Assembly: GCA_002281555.1 (NCBI GenBank)
Contig: NCGJ01000007.1
Span: forward strand, 1-64,000
Direction: 5' to 3'
Length of the DNA: 64,000 nucleotides
From: Hydrogenophilales bacterium 28-61-23
Lineage (GTDB): Bacteria > Pseudomonadota > Gammaproteobacteria > Burkholderiales > Thiobacillaceae
The notes under the pieces were generated by a model, which was not told the DNA's origin, made no database searches, and saw nothing but the letters and a program-made list of their open reading frames with translations. The position numbers and the translations under genes are program-made. Below are positions 29,380 through 39,283 of the stretch, piece after piece; the first letter of the stretch is position 1; every line of letters starts with the position of its first letter.

Positions 29380-30693
29380 ATGAACTCCCCGCCAAAAATC
29401 GGCTTTGTGTCGCTAGGCTGTCCAAAAAATACCTTCGATTCCGAACGCATCCTGACCCAGTTGCGCGCCGAGGGTTATCTGATCGTCCCCACCTACAAGG
29501 ACGCCGATCTGGTCGTGGTGAATACCTGCGGTTTCATCGACGCGGCGGTGGAGGAAAGCCTGGATGCGATCGGCGAGGCGCTGCGCGAAAACGGCAAGGT
29601 GCTGGTCACCGGCTGCCTGGGCGCGCGCGAAGACGTCGTCATGGACGCGCATCCGCAAGTGCTGGCGATTACCGGCCCGCACGCGACGGAAGAAGTCATG
29701 CGCCACGTCCACGCCCATTTGCCAAAACCGCACGATCCCTTTGCCGATCTGATCCCGCCCGGCGGCATGAAGCTGACCCCGCGTCATTACGCTTACCTGA
29801 AGATTTCCGAAGGCTGCAATCACCGTTGCACCTTCTGCATCATCCCCAGCCTGCGTGGCGATCTGGTCTCGCGCCCGATTGGCGATGTGCTGACCGAAGC
29901 CGAAGCGCTGGCTAAAGCCGGGGTCAAAGAGCTGCTGATTATTTCTCAAGATACAAGCGCTTACGGCGTTGATTTAAAGTATCGCAGCGGGTTTTACAAT
30001 GGCCGGCCGGTGAAAACGCGCATGCTGGAACTGGTGCAGGAATTGTCCAAACTCGGCATCTGGGTGCGCCTGCATTACGTCTATCCGTACCCCAGCGTCG
30101 ATGATGTGATTCCGTTGATGGCCGAAGGAAAAATCCTGCCGTACCTCGACATCCCGTTCCAGCACGCCAGCCCGCGCATCCTGAAAGCGATGAAGCGCCC
30201 GGGCAACATCGAAAACACGCTGCGCCGGATCGAAAAATGGCGCGAGATCTGCCCGGATATCGTCATTCGCAGCACTTTCATCACCGGCTTCCCGGGCGAG
30301 ACGGAAGACGATTTCGGCGAACTGATCCACTTCCTGCAAGAAGCCAAGCTGGATCGTGTTGGGGCTTTCCCTTATTCCGCCGTCGAAGGCGCTGTCGCCA
30401 ACGAGTTGCCCGATCAGGTCGAGGAAGACCTCAAGCACGACCGTCTGGCCCGCTTCATGGATGTGCAAGCCGACATCAGCGCGGAAAAACTGAAAGCGCG
30501 GCGCGGTAGCGAAATGACCGTGTTGATCGACGAAGCCGACGGTCGCCGCGCGGTCGGGCGCACCTACGCCGACGCGCCGGAGATCGACGGCGTCGTGCAT
30601 ATCGCTCAGGGCGCGGGCTTGCGGATGGGTGATTTCGTGAAAGTGAAAATTACTCGCTCGGACGACTATGATTTGTGGGGTAAGCCGGTTTAG
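29380..30693 (+). CDS. rimO: RimO, ribosomal protein S12 methylthiotransferase
   Basis: RimO adds a methylthio group to Asp89 (E. coli numbering) of ribosomal protein S12, using two 4Fe-4S clusters and SAM. The 437-residue protein has the N-terminal UPF0004 domain with three cysteines ([23 protein letters not shown]), the radical SAM motif CNHRCTFC (about 147-154) and a C-terminal TRAM domain. All cluster cysteines are present. Reading begins 30 bp after the ZIP gene. Confidence 0.97.
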   Translation: MNSPPKIGFVSLGCPKNTFDSERILTQLRAEGYLIVPTYKDADLVVVNTCGFIDAAVEESLDAIGEALRENGKVLVTGCLGAREDVVMDAHPQVLAITGPHATEEVMRHVHAHLPKPHDPFADLIPPGGMKLTPRHYAYLKISEGCNHRCTFCIIPSLRGDLVSRPIGDVLTEAEALAKAGVKELLIISQDTSAYGVDLKYRSGFYNGRPVKTRMLELVQELSKLGIWVRLHYVYPYPSVDDVIPLMAEGKILPYLDIPFQHASPRILKAMKRPGNIENTLRRIEKWREICPDIVIRSTFITGFPGETEDDFGELIHFLQEAKLDRVGAFPYSAVEGAVANELPDQVEEDLKHDRLARFMDVQADISAEKLKARRGSEMTVLIDEADGRRAVGRTYADAPEIDGVVHIAQGAGLRMGDFVKVKITRSDDYDLWGKPV

Positions 30694-30720
30694 CGCCGGA
30701 CCTACTGAAAAGGAGCGCAG

Positions 30721-30990
30721 ATGCCTGTCGTCAGCATGTTCTATGGCTTGATCGTCTACATGTATTTTCTGGATACCAAGCAACACCATTTGCCGCACAT
30801 TCATGTCGAGTACTAGGGCAAGGAATGCATCATCGCCATTCCTGGCGGCGAGTACCTGGAAGGTAGCCTGCCGTCCTCAAAAGCAAAGTTGCTGGCGGCA
30901 TGGATCGAGATTCACCAGGAAGAATTGATGGCAGATTGGGCGTTGGCAAGCAAAGGCCAGGGCATCTTCAAAATTGACCCCTTACGTTGA
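30721..30990 (+). pseudogene. DUF4160 protein interrupted by TAG stop
   Basis: The frame runs from ATG 30721 (AAGGAG upstream) to TGA 30988-30990 with one in-frame TAG at 30814-30816, codon 32. The two halves together match the DUF4160 family: PHIHVEY then GKECIIAIPGGEYLEGSLPSSK and ending near the length expected (about 89 residues). Relatives commonly have glutamine at this site, so a CAG to TAG change is likely. DUF4160 genes are usually paired with a DUF2442 gene, which follows here. Otherwise the gene looks intact, so the stop is recent or read through. Confidence 0.78.
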
Positions 30991-31022
30991 CTCTTTCCGC
31001 TGATTATTTGCAGGAAACAGAT

Positions 31023-31280
31023 ATGAATCCACGCGTCACACAGGTTGAGTGCCATTCCGATCACAGCATGATATTGACGTTCGATAATGGCGAAAAACGT
31101 CAATTTGATGTTAGACCTTATCTCGACTACCCGGTTTTCCAGGTGTTACGTGATATGCCGTATTTTTTGCGCGGACAGGCCCATCACGGCACCGTGACAT
31201 GGCCGCATGAAGAGGACTTTTGCCCGGATACCCTGTATCTCGAAAGCCGTGTGCTGGAACGCGAAAAGAGCGCGGCATGA
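31023..31280 (+). CDS. DUF2442 protein, partner of DUF4160
   Basis: The 85-residue protein (MNPRVTQVECHSDHSMILTF, then GEKRQFDVRPYLDYPVFQVL) belongs to the DUF2442 family, small proteins found next to DUF4160 genes, sometimes discussed as toxin-antitoxin-like pairs without firm proof. The start at 31023 has GGAAAC upstream. Its last four bases overlap the nudix gene start (ATGA). With the DUF4160 partner broken, this gene may be an orphan. Confidence 0.75.
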   Translation: MNPRVTQVECHSDHSMILTFDNGEKRQFDVRPYLDYPVFQVLRDMPYFLRGQAHHGTVTWPHEEDFCPDTLYLESRVLEREKSAA

Positions 31281-31744
31281 GCCAAGAAATCTGGAAACCC
31301 CATGTCGTCGTCGCGGCGGTCATCGAACAGGACGGCAAGTTCCTGCTGGTGGAAGAACACACCGATGAGGGCATCAAATTCAACCAGCCGGCCGGGCATC
31401 TGGAGGAAGGGGAATCGCTGATCGAAGCGGTTCGGCGCGAGGCGTTCGAGGAAACCGCGCATCACTTCGAGCCGGAAGCGTTGTTGGGCGTGTACCGCTG
31501 GCAGCATCCCGCCAAGCCGAAAAAAACGTATCTGCGTTTTGCTTTTACCGGCCAGATCACCGGCTTCGACCCGACTGCCTCGCTGGACGAGGGCATCCTG
31601 CGGGCGGTCTGGATGTCGCCTGAAGAAATCGCCGATACCCGGCACCGCCACCGCAGTCCGTTGTTGCAGCAATGCGTGGCGGATTACTTGGCCGGGCGCA
31701 CTTATCCGCTGGATTTGTTGACCGATTTCGCAAAAGCGCTGTGA
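31277..31744 (+). CDS. NudJ-like Nudix hydrolase
   Basis: The 155-residue protein opens with [22 protein letters not shown] and has the Nudix box [21 protein letters not shown]. The usual last glycine of the box is alanine. NudJ of E. coli removes phosphate from thiamine pyrophosphate precursors and nucleoside triphosphates, and has the same flanks (WNQPAGHLE, and RSPLV or RSPLL late in the chain). It overlaps the DUF2442 gene by 4 bp and precedes mnmA by 10 bp, an order (nudJ-mnmA) also seen in enterics. Confidence 0.85.
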   Translation: MSQEIWKPHVVVAAVIEQDGKFLLVEEHTDEGIKFNQPAGHLEEGESLIEAVRREAFEETAHHFEPEALLGVYRWQHPAKPKKTYLRFAFTGQITGFDPTASLDEGILRAVWMSPEEIADTRHRHRSPLLQQCVADYLAGRTYPLDLLTDFAKAL

Positions 31745-31754
31745 GCACAGTCGT

Positions 31755-32840
31755 ATGAGCAAGATCGCGGCTAGCAAGATCGTTGTAGGCCTTTCCGGCG
31801 GCGTCGATTCCGCCGTTACCGCCTGGTTGTTGAAGCAGGCCGGGCACGAGGTGGTCGGCGTGTTCATGAAAAACTGGGAAGCCGACGATCTGGACGAGGA
31901 CTGCCCCATCGCGCAGGATTACCGCGACGTGCTGGCCATCGCCGAGGTGCTCGGCATCGAGGTCGAGCTGGTCAATTTCAGCCGTGAATATCAGGACCGG
32001 GTGTTTGCCTACTTTCTGGCCGAATACCAGGCCGGGCGCACGCCCAACCCGGATGTGCTGTGCAACGCCGAGATCAAATTCAAGGCGTTCCTCGAGCACG
32101 CCATGACGCTGGGCGCGGATTTTATCGCCACCGGCCATTACGCCCGTCTGGAGGGCGAATCGCCCGGGCGGCGTTTGCTGAAAGCGGCCGATGCCAACAA
32201 GGATCAGAGCTACTTTCTGTATCGCCTGCAACAACATCAGATCGCGCGCGCGCTGTTTCCGCTCGGCGAATTGCCGAAGCCGAAAGTGCGTGAACTGGCG
32301 CGCCAGGCCAACATTCCTGTCGCCGAAAAGAAAGACAGCACCGGCATCTGCTTCATCGGCGAGCGGCCATTCCGCGAATTCCTGCAGCGCTACATGCCGA
32401 TCCAGCCCGGCAACATGGTGACGCCGGAAGGCAAGATCATGGGCCGGCATCAGGGCCTGATGTTCCACACTCTGGGCCAGCGCAAGGGCCTCGGCATCGG
32501 CGGCGTGAAAGGGGGAGAAGAGGGCGAGCCCTGGTTCGCCGCCGGCAAGAATCTGGCGCGCAATGAACTCATCGTGGTGCAGGGCCATGAGCATCCGCTG
32601 CTGCTTTCCCATGTCGTGCGGGCCGCCGATTTGAGCTGGATCGGTGCGCCGCCGGAAGCGGGCAAGCGTTACACCGCAAAGACGCGCTACCGGCAGCAGG
32701 ATGCCACGTGTGAAGTGCAAACGCTGTCAGCCGAGACGATGACGCTGCATTTCGATCAGCCGCAGTGGGCCGTGACACCTGGCCAATCGGTGGTGCTTTA
32801 TAACGACGATATCTGTCTGGGCGGCGGCGTGATCCAGTGA
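31755..32840 (+). CDS. mnmA: MnmA, tRNA 2-thiouridylase
   Basis: MnmA inserts sulfur at C2 of U34 in tRNA-Lys, Glu and Gln. The 361-residue protein has the PP-loop [10 protein letters not shown] near the N-terminus, the catalytic cysteine in [12 protein letters not shown], the second in [12 protein letters not shown], and the central and C-terminal beta-barrel domains. Its place after nudJ matches a frequent gene order. The stop codon is directly followed by a BIME-like repeat. Confidence 0.96.
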   Translation: MSKIAASKIVVGLSGGVDSAVTAWLLKQAGHEVVGVFMKNWEADDLDEDCPIAQDYRDVLAIAEVLGIEVELVNFSREYQDRVFAYFLAEYQAGRTPNPDVLCNAEIKFKAFLEHAMTLGADFIATGHYARLEGESPGRRLLKAADANKDQSYFLYRLQQHQIARALFPLGELPKPKVRELARQANIPVAEKKDSTGICFIGERPFREFLQRYMPIQPGNMVTPEGKIMGRHQGLMFHTLGQRKGLGIGGVKGGEEGEPWFAAGKNLARNELIVVQGHEHPLLLSHVVRAADLSWIGAPPEAGKRYTAKTRYRQQDATCEVQTLSAETMTLHFDQPQWAVTPGQSVVLYNDDICLGGGVIQ

Positions 32841-32842
32841 AA

Positions 32843-32903
32843 GTCGGCAAAGGATTGCCGACCTACTTCTTCGCGGGTTGTAGGTTGGCAATCCCTTGCC
32901 GAC
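32843..32903. repeat. Paired REP-like palindromes after mnmA
   Basis: GTCGGCAAAGGATTGCCGAC (32843-32862) and an inverted related unit (32880-32903, GTTGGCAATCCCTTGCCGAC within it) flank a 13-base spacer with CTAC/GTAG arms. Together they make a long imperfect palindrome between the converging mnmA and recJ genes. It is the same family as the pair after dnaK. Confidence 0.75.
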
Positions 32904-32915
32904 ATTTTGTTTACC

Positions 32916-34619
32916 TCACACCCCCTCCCAGTGCGCCAGATTGAGTTGCAGGTTGCGGCTGCCGTTCCACTCGTTCACTTCCAGCCGATACACCGCTTGA
33001 ATCCGCTCCGGCAGCGGCGAGTCCTGATTGAACAGAATGGCATCGGCCTGAATGCCACCTTTTGCGGTGAGGGGCTGGCTCAAACGCAGCTTCAGATGTT
33101 TCTCGCCGACCAGGCGCTGGCTTTGCACGTTGAATTCGGCTTGAAACAAGGGGGTTGGAAAGCCCTGGCCCCAGACCGTTTCGGCCAGGCTCTGCGCGTT
33201 TTCCAGGGTGAACTCCGCCGCGCTGAGTTCGCCGTCGGTTTCGATGACGCGGGTGAGGTCGGCCGCGCTCAGGCTTTCTTGCGCGACGGTTTCGAACAGC
33301 GCCTTGAATTGATCGAATCCTTCGCGCCGGAGGGTCAAGCCGGCCGCCGCCGCATGGCCGCCGAATTTCAGGATCAGGCCGGGTGCGCGCCGGTCCACCG
33401 CATCCAGCGCGTCGCGCAGATGCAGGCCGGGAATGGCGCGGCCGGAACCCTTGAGCAGGCCATCGCCGCCATCGGCGAAGATGATGGTCGGGCGGTGATG
33501 CCGTTCCTTCAGGCGTGACGCGAGCAGACCGACCACGCCTTGATGCCAGGCCGGGTCGAACAAGGTCAGGCTGGCGCCGTCGGCGACCTGGATGCCGTCG
33601 AGCAGGGCAAGGGCCTGATCCTGCATATCGGCTTCGATTTCGCGCCGGGCGCGGTTGAGTTGATCCAGCTCGCGCGCCAATGGCAGCGCATGCGCCATGT
33701 CTTCGGCGAGCAGACATTCGATGCCGACGGTCATGTCGGCCAGACGCCCGGCCGCATTCAGGCGCGGGCCGACGACGAAGCCCAGATCCTCGGCGCCGGC
33801 TTTTCCCGCCTTCTTCATGGCCGCGGCGAACAGCGCCTGGATGCCCGGCCGCGCGCGGCCTTCCCGCATGCGCTTCAGGCCTTGCGCCACCAGCAGGCGA
33901 TTGTTGGCGTCGAGCTTGACCACGTCGGCCACCGTGCCGAGCGCGACCAGATCGAGCAATTCGCCCAGATTGGGTTCGGCCTGCGTGCCGAATGCACCGC
34001 GTTTACGTAATTCGGCGCGCAAGGCCAGCAGCACATAAAACATCACGCCGACGCCGGCCAGGTGCTTGCTCGGGAACATGCAGCCGGGCTGGTTGGGATT
34101 GACGATCAGCGCGTCCGGCAGCGTGTCGCCAGGCAAGTGATGGTCGGTGACCAGCACGGCGATGCCCAATTTGTTCGCCGCTTCGACACCGGCATTTGCG
34201 GCGATGCCGTTGTCGACGGTGATCAATAAATCTGGTTTTCTCTCGGCTGCCAGCGCCACGATTTCCGGCGAAAGCCCGTAGCCGAACTCGAAGCGATTGG
34301 GCACCAGGTAATCGACCTTCGCGCCCAGCGCCGCCAGGCCGGTCATGGCAACCGCGCTGGCGGTGGCGCCGTCGGCGTCGTAGTCGCCGACGATCAGCAT
34401 CCGCTCGCCGCGCGCGATGCCATCGGCCAGACGTTCCGCCGCCGCTTCAATGTTTTTCATGTTGGAGTAGGGCAGCAATTCGGCCAGTCTGCTTTTCAAC
34501 TGATCCGGGCCGGTCACGCCGCGAGCCGCATACAGCCGGGCCAGAAGGGGGGCGATGCCGGCGGATTGCAGGGCGCGCGATACGGCGGCGGGGAAGGGGC
34601 GGACTTGGAGGTTAAGCAT
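32916..34619 (-). CDS. recJ: RecJ, single-strand 5'-3' exonuclease
   Basis: RecJ degrades single-stranded DNA 5' to 3' in recombination and mismatch repair. The 567-residue protein has the DHH-family motifs: VGDYDADGATASAV, VTVDNGIA (LLITVDNGIAAN), VTDHHLPGD and the DHHA1 region with KFGGHAAAAGLTL. The N-terminal and C-terminal OB-fold regions are present and length matches. It converges with mnmA across a REP pair and is divergent from the reductase gene. Confidence 0.95.
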   Translation of the reverse strand: MLNLQVRPFPAAVSRALQSAGIAPLLARLYAARGVTGPDQLKSRLAELLPYSNMKNIEAAAERLADGIARGERMLIVGDYDADGATASAVAMTGLAALGAKVDYLVPNRFEFGYGLSPEIVALAAERKPDLLITVDNGIAANAGVEAANKLGIAVLVTDHHLPGDTLPDALIVNPNQPGCMFPSKHLAGVGVMFYVLLALRAELRKRGAFGTQAEPNLGELLDLVALGTVADVVKLDANNRLLVAQGLKRMREGRARPGIQALFAAAMKKAGKAGAEDLGFVVGPRLNAAGRLADMTVGIECLLAEDMAHALPLARELDQLNRARREIEADMQDQALALLDGIQVADGASLTLFDPAWHQGVVGLLASRLKERHHRPTIIFADGGDGLLKGSGRAIPGLHLRDALDAVDRRAPGLILKFGGHAAAAGLTLRREGFDQFKALFETVAQESLSAADLTRVIETDGELSAAEFTLENAQSLAETVWGQGFPTPLFQAEFNVQSQRLVGEKHLKLRLSQPLTAKGGIQADAILFNQDSPLPERIQAVYRLEVNEWNGSRNLQLNLAHWEGV

Positions 34620-34678
34620 GTCCGAATATTACAGGCCGCTGTTTTGAGACAACGAATCCGGCGACTAGTATTAAGTCC

Positions 34679-36139
34679 ATGCCGCATTATCTGCCCCTGT
34701 CCCGAGTTGCCCGCCTGGTCGGCCAGCCACGCTCGGAAATCCAACGCATGATTCATGACGACGAGTTGTCGACCTTCGACGGCATGGTCGATATGGACGA
34801 GCTTCTGCGCGTTTTTCCGGATATCACCTGGGAGGACGATGGCGAGTTTCGCCGGGTTCAGGAAATCAAGGAAAAAGCCTTCGGCAAGCGGATTTACGAG
34901 CGCGCATTGCCGGACAAGGAAGTGCTGGCCGAACGCCTGTTCGAGCTGGGCAAGGAATTCGCCGCCGCCAAGACCTTGCTGCGGCATTACAGCGAGGTCG
35001 TGCGGTTTCTCGACGACAAGCTCGACGATGTGTCGGATACGGGGGGCGCGGCGACGTTGAATGCCGTTGCCGGACTCAAACAATGGCTCAAACGCGAGCT
35101 CAAGACGGCGCTTGACGAAAACCCGGACGCCGCCCGAGTCGAAGCGTTGCTGGCCCAGGAAAGCGTGCTGCGCATCATGTCCGTTCAGGTCACCGTACAA
35201 CCTTCCGGCCACGAATTTTTCGTGGAAGGCAACGACACCGTGCTGGAAGCCGCGCTGCGCGCCGGCATCCCGCTCAACTACGGTTGCAGCAACGGCAATT
35301 GCGGCGACTGCAAGGTGCGCCTGGTTTCCGGCCAGATCAAGAAAGTGCACCCGCACGATTACACGCTGAAAGAGGCCGAGAAGGCCAACGGCGATTTCCT
35401 GATGTGTTCCTACACACCGGTGACCGATCTGGTCATCGAAGCCTGCGTGGCCGGCGCGGACGATATTCCGCTGCAAAGCGTGCCCGCCAAGGTCAAGGCG
35501 GTGGAGATCCTCAACGAACACATCGCCGCGCTGCATCTGCTTGCGCCGCGCAGCCAGCGTCTGCGCTTCCTGGCCGGGCAATATGTCACGCTCAGCGCCG
35601 ATGGCGCCGAAGGCGACTACTACGTTGCCAGTTGCCCGTGCGAAGACCGCCACATTGAACTGCATGTGCGGCGCGACAGCCGGCCATTCGCGCGGCGGGT
35701 ATTCGAAAGTCTGGGCAAGGAAGACCCGGTGCGCATCGAAGGTCCGCACGGCAAGTTCGTCATCAAACTCGATTCGCGCCGCGCCGTCATTTTCGTCGCC
35801 TGGGGTGACGCCTTCGCCCCGATCAAGAGCCTGATCGAGCACGCCATGAGCCTGGAAGTGGCGGAAACCATGCACCTGTACTGGATCGACGACGGCCTCG
35901 GGCTGTATCAGGACAACCTCTGCCGCGCCTGGGCCGACGCCTACGACAACTTCAGCTATCAGCCCTTGAACCATGCCAGCGGCATGGAAGCGCTGGCCGA
36001 GTCCATCCTGGCGCGGCACAGCAGCTTGGCGCACTCCGATATCTACGCCGCCGGGCCGGCGAATTTATTGGCCGCCCTGCAAAGCGGCGCGCTGGCGCGA
36101 GGGCTTTCGCCGCTCGGCTGGCATGGGGAAATCCTTTAG
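34679..36139 (+). CDS. 2Fe-2S ferredoxin/flavoprotein reductase with unusual N-terminal domain
   Basis: The 486-residue protein has three parts. Residues 1 to about 165 are helical and charged, of unknown type, starting with a short MerR-like sequence (YLPLSRVARLVGQPRSEIQRMI). Residues about 170-265 are a plant-type [2Fe-2S] ferredoxin with YGCSNGNCGDC and a distal cysteine in FLMCSY. Residues about 270-486 are a ferredoxin-NADP reductase-like FAD and NAD domain (FLAGQYVTLS, IEGPHGKFV). This build resembles CDP-6-deoxyglucoseen reductase-like and phenol hydroxylase-like reductases; the partner oxygenase or acceptor is not in the window. Confidence 0.8.
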   Translation: MPHYLPLSRVARLVGQPRSEIQRMIHDDELSTFDGMVDMDELLRVFPDITWEDDGEFRRVQEIKEKAFGKRIYERALPDKEVLAERLFELGKEFAAAKTLLRHYSEVVRFLDDKLDDVSDTGGAATLNAVAGLKQWLKRELKTALDENPDAARVEALLAQESVLRIMSVQVTVQPSGHEFFVEGNDTVLEAALRAGIPLNYGCSNGNCGDCKVRLVSGQIKKVHPHDYTLKEAEKANGDFLMCSYTPVTDLVIEACVAGADDIPLQSVPAKVKAVEILNEHIAALHLLAPRSQRLRFLAGQYVTLSADGAEGDYYVASCPCEDRHIELHVRRDSRPFARRVFESLGKEDPVRIEGPHGKFVIKLDSRRAVIFVAWGDAFAPIKSLIEHAMSLEVAETMHLYWIDDGLGLYQDNLCRAWADAYDNFSYQPLNHASGMEALAESILARHSSLAHSDIYAAGPANLLAALQSGALARGLSPLGWHGEIL

Positions 36140-36324
36140 AGCGTCGTTTCCGGGCCGGCTGCGAAAACCCGTCATACCCGCATGGCGCGGGCATCGGCCC
36201 AGCTCACGCCCAGTCAGCCTCAGTCTGGTGCGTGAGCATCTCGTTTGCCCCAAATTAGGGCCGGATGCCATCCGCATTCTCTTGCAAGCGTCACTAATTC
36301 AAAGACATATAAATACCTCTTTAT

Positions 36325-36340
36325 TGGAATGGTTTTTGCT
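36325..36340 (+). promoter_or_regulatory. Sigma-54-type -24/-12 promoter of the Cache/CheW gene
   Basis: TGGAATGGTTTTTGCT has GG and GC ten bases apart and a perfect TTGCT at -12, matching TGGCACG-N4-TTGCW at all but two of the conserved bases. It ends 32 bp before the proposed start at 36373, suiting a transcript that begins near 36351. Confidence 0.6.
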
Positions 36341-36372
36341 TTAGGCCGTGTCTACCCGTTTGGATGGAAATA

Positions 36373-38979
36373 ATGGCGATATATAAAGGCGTCGAAATCG
36401 ACGAGTCTCTGACCGGTCTCATTCAGCACATCTCGGGCGTGGAGGTCTATCGCGAATCGTTGCTGCACTTGCAAGGTGTTTGGGACAACCTGTCCCTGCT
36501 CGGGCAACTCTCCGGTACCGGCGCCGACATGAATGGCACGCGCGAGGCTTTCCAGCAATTGACCGGCAGTCTGCTCAACTGTCTGGGCAGGGAAACCCTG
36601 AAAAAAACCGTACTGGAAATGAAGTCGATCGCACAGGTAACGGTGGACATCCTGATCCGCAACCTGTTCGAACGCACCGCCGATATCGGTTTCCTGGCCA
36701 CCGACGCGGGGATACGCAGTTACCTCGAAGGCCTGAACGGCGAAGCGGAGCCATCGCTGGCGGCGCGCGCCAAGATGGAAGCGCACTTTCATGAGTACGT
36801 GCGCAAATATTCGGTCTACTCCGACATCATCCTGCTCGCCCCCGACGGCCGCGTGGTCGCCAAGCTGGATCCGGCCAATCCGGTCACCCATTCCCGCGAT
36901 CCGCTTCTGGCGGAAGCGCTGACCACGCGCGCTTCCTATGTCGAGACCTTTCGCCCCAGCGATCTGCAAGTCAATGAGGCTGCTCCGCTGATCTATTCCT
37001 ATCGCGTCACCGATGCCAAGGGCGCTCCGATCGGGGTGCTCTGCCTGTGTTTCCGCTTCCGCGATGAAACCGACGGCATCTTTGCGCGCTTGAGCAACCA
37101 GGAGGACTGGGCGGTGATCAGCCTGCTCGACGCGACCGGCCGGGTGATCGCCAGCAGCGACGGCTGGCATGTCCCGGTCGGGGCCCAGGTGGAGCGGGTA
37201 CTCAAGGCCGACTGGTCGGTGGTCCGTTTCGGCGGGCGCCAGTATCTCGCCACGACACGCTCGACCCAGGGCTATCAGGGTTATCTCGGGCCGGGCTGGT
37301 ACGGCCACATCATGCTGCCTCTGGATCATGCCTTCGAGCACACCGGCGGCGGTAGCCTAGGTCGGCTCGACCCCGCAGTGCTGGCCGGGGTCATGGCCAA
37401 TTCGGACTTGTTCAACCCGGGCCTGCAGGCGATTCCGGCCCAGGCCGAGCAGATCCAGCGGGTATTGAACCGCTCGGTGTGGAACGGCAATGTGCGCCAC
37501 CGCGCCGACGACAAGGCGCTCAACCCCGCCTTTTCCAAGGTATTGCTGTGGGAGATCAGCAATACCGGGCTGAAGACCAAGGATGTCTTCGAGCGCTCCA
37601 TCGGCAACCTGCACGAAACCGTGGTTTCCGCCATCCTGGAAAACAGTCGTTTCCTCGCCTCGCTGACCATCGACATCATGGATCGCAATCTCTACGAGCG
37701 CGCCAACGATTGCCGCTGGTGGGCGCTGACCGCCGCTTTCCGTGAAAAGCTGGCCGGCGAGATGACCGAGGCGCACGCCCGCGACATCGCTGAAATCCTG
37801 TCCTACATCAACGGCTTGTATACGGTGTACGACAACCTCCTGGTTTTCGACCGCCAGGGCAGGGTGGTCGCCGTTTCCAACCCGGAGCAGGGCGGTCTTG
37901 TCGGCCAGTTGCTGGCCGAAGACTGGGTCAGGCAGACCCTGGCCCCGCGCGATTCGCAAAGCTACGCGGTGTCGAATTTCGCCGCGACGCCGCTGTATCG
38001 CAACCGCCCGACCTACATCTACACGGCGGCGATCCGCTCGCCGGATGAGCATCAAGTGGTGGGTGGCATCGGCATCGTTTTCGACTCCGCGCCGCAGTTC
38101 GAGGCGATGCTGCGCGATGCCCTGCCGCGCGACGAAGACGGTGAGATCCTGCGCGGCAGTTTCGGCGTGATCGCGCGCGAAGACCGACGCCTGATCGCCG
38201 CCACCGGGCAAGGTTTGGCACCGGGCGACGAACTGGATATCCCGGAGGAATATTTCCAGATGGCCGAGGAGCAATCCGGCATCGTGGCCTATCGTGGCAA
38301 TTACTACGCGGTGGGCACCTGTCCGTCACGCGGCTATCGGGAATACAAGAGCGAAACCGACGCCTATCGCAACAATGTCAGCGCCCTGATCTTCATCCCC
38401 CTGGGCAAATGCGATCAGCAGCAGGCTGGACGCGCCGAACCGCCGCCTCGCCCGAGCCTTGCCAGCATGGCCCGGAACGGCGACGGTAATGGCATCGAAA
38501 TCGCGACCTTCCACGTCGCCGGCCAGTGGCTGGGCGTCGGCTCGGATTGCGTGGTCGAGGCCATCGAGGCGCGCGGCATCACCAGCGTCCCGGGTGTGAA
38601 ACGCAATCTTTTCGGCTACGCCATGTTTCGCAACCGGGTCATGCCGGTAATCAACTTGGCGGTGCTGCTCGGAAGCGAAGCGCCGTTGTCCCAGGCCAGC
38701 CTGTCCGACAAGCAGATCGTGGTGCTGAAGGATACCCAGGAGGACAACCACATCGGTTTGCTGATCGACCAGTTGGGTGACATTCCCGAAGTGCCGGCGG
38801 ACCGGATCGAGAAACTCACCGCCATGATGGGCGGCGAGCATCAACTGGCCGACAGCATGGTCAAGAAACGCGACAGCGAACCCAGCAGCCAGATGCTGGT
38901 GCTGCTTTCGGTCGAACGACTTAGGGCGCGCCTGCAAGCGCTGCACTTGCAGGCGGAAGCCCTGTCCGAAGAGGCCTGA
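36373..38979 (+). CDS. Soluble double-Cache protein with C-terminal CheW domain
   Basis: The roughly 868-residue protein has two homologous helix-plus-Cache units: one near residues 85-270 (VTVDILIRNLFERTADIG, then YSDIILLAPDGRVV) and one near 415-590 (LTIDIMDRNLYERANDCRWW, then YDNLLVFDRQGRVVAVSN). A CheW domain follows (about 700-860; IATFHVAGQWLGVGSDCVVE, FGYAMFRNRVMPVINL). No transmembrane segment is evident, so Cache domains that are normally periplasmic would be cytoplasmic, or reached by some other route. CheW links receptors to CheA, so this may feed a ligand signal straight to a chemosensory kinase. ATG at 36373 is preferred (TGGATGG upstream); 36364 is the alternative. A sigma-54-type promoter precedes it. 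Confidence 0.82.
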   Translation: MAIYKGVEIDESLTGLIQHISGVEVYRESLLHLQGVWDNLSLLGQLSGTGADMNGTREAFQQLTGSLLNCLGRETLKKTVLEMKSIAQVTVDILIRNLFERTADIGFLATDAGIRSYLEGLNGEAEPSLAARAKMEAHFHEYVRKYSVYSDIILLAPDGRVVAKLDPANPVTHSRDPLLAEALTTRASYVETFRPSDLQVNEAAPLIYSYRVTDAKGAPIGVLCLCFRFRDETDGIFARLSNQEDWAVISLLDATGRVIASSDGWHVPVGAQVERVLKADWSVVRFGGRQYLATTRSTQGYQGYLGPGWYGHIMLPLDHAFEHTGGGSLGRLDPAVLAGVMANSDLFNPGLQAIPAQAEQIQRVLNRSVWNGNVRHRADDKALNPAFSKVLLWEISNTGLKTKDVFERSIGNLHETVVSAILENSRFLASLTIDIMDRNLYERANDCRWWALTAAFREKLAGEMTEAHARDIAEILSYINGLYTVYDNLLVFDRQGRVVAVSNPEQGGLVGQLLAEDWVRQTLAPRDSQSYAVSNFAATPLYRNRPTYIYTAAIRSPDEHQVVGGIGIVFDSAPQFEAMLRDALPRDEDGEILRGSFGVIAREDRRLIAATGQGLAPGDELDIPEEYFQMAEEQSGIVAYRGNYYAVGTCPSRGYREYKSETDAYRNNVSALIFIPLGKCDQQQAGRAEPPPRPSLASMARNGDGNGIEIATFHVAGQWLGVGSDCVVEAIEARGITSVPGVKRNLFGYAMFRNRVMPVINLAVLLGSEAPLSQASLSDKQIVVLKDTQEDNHIGLLIDQLGDIPEVPADRIEKLTAMMGGEHQLADSMVKKRDSEPSSQMLVLLSVERLRARLQALHLQAEALSEEA

Positions 38980-39283
38980 ACGGAGACCCGAGCGGAGACC
39001 CGAGCGCGCTCGAGGCGTTTCGGCGCATTCGGGTGGGTCGCGACGGTCATGCCGGATTCATGCCAGGCCGGTGGATATCGGTAGCACCCGGAATTCACCT
39101 TCCGTGCCGTGCGCCATCGCCGGCATACGGGCCGGCGGCGATACCCCGGCGCTGGCTGCTTGGGTTGAATGCGGCCCCCCGGCTTGCCTGCGAGATGCAG
39201 GCGCGGGACTTGCTGGCAGTCGGAGACTGCGGGGCGGCAATCAACAAAACCTCAAACGTTAAGCACATCAGGACAGCGCGCAC
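38980..39283. other. Intergenic stretch without recognisable gene
   Basis: No convincing gene was found here. The stretch begins with a short tandem (CGGAGACCCGAG, twice) and holds a 22-bp sequence at 39044-39065 that recurs with one change at 43867-43888. The rest is GC-rich with no credible start and ribosome-binding-site pair. It sits between the CheW gene and a damaged toxin gene and may be decayed accessory DNA. Confidence 0.5.
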
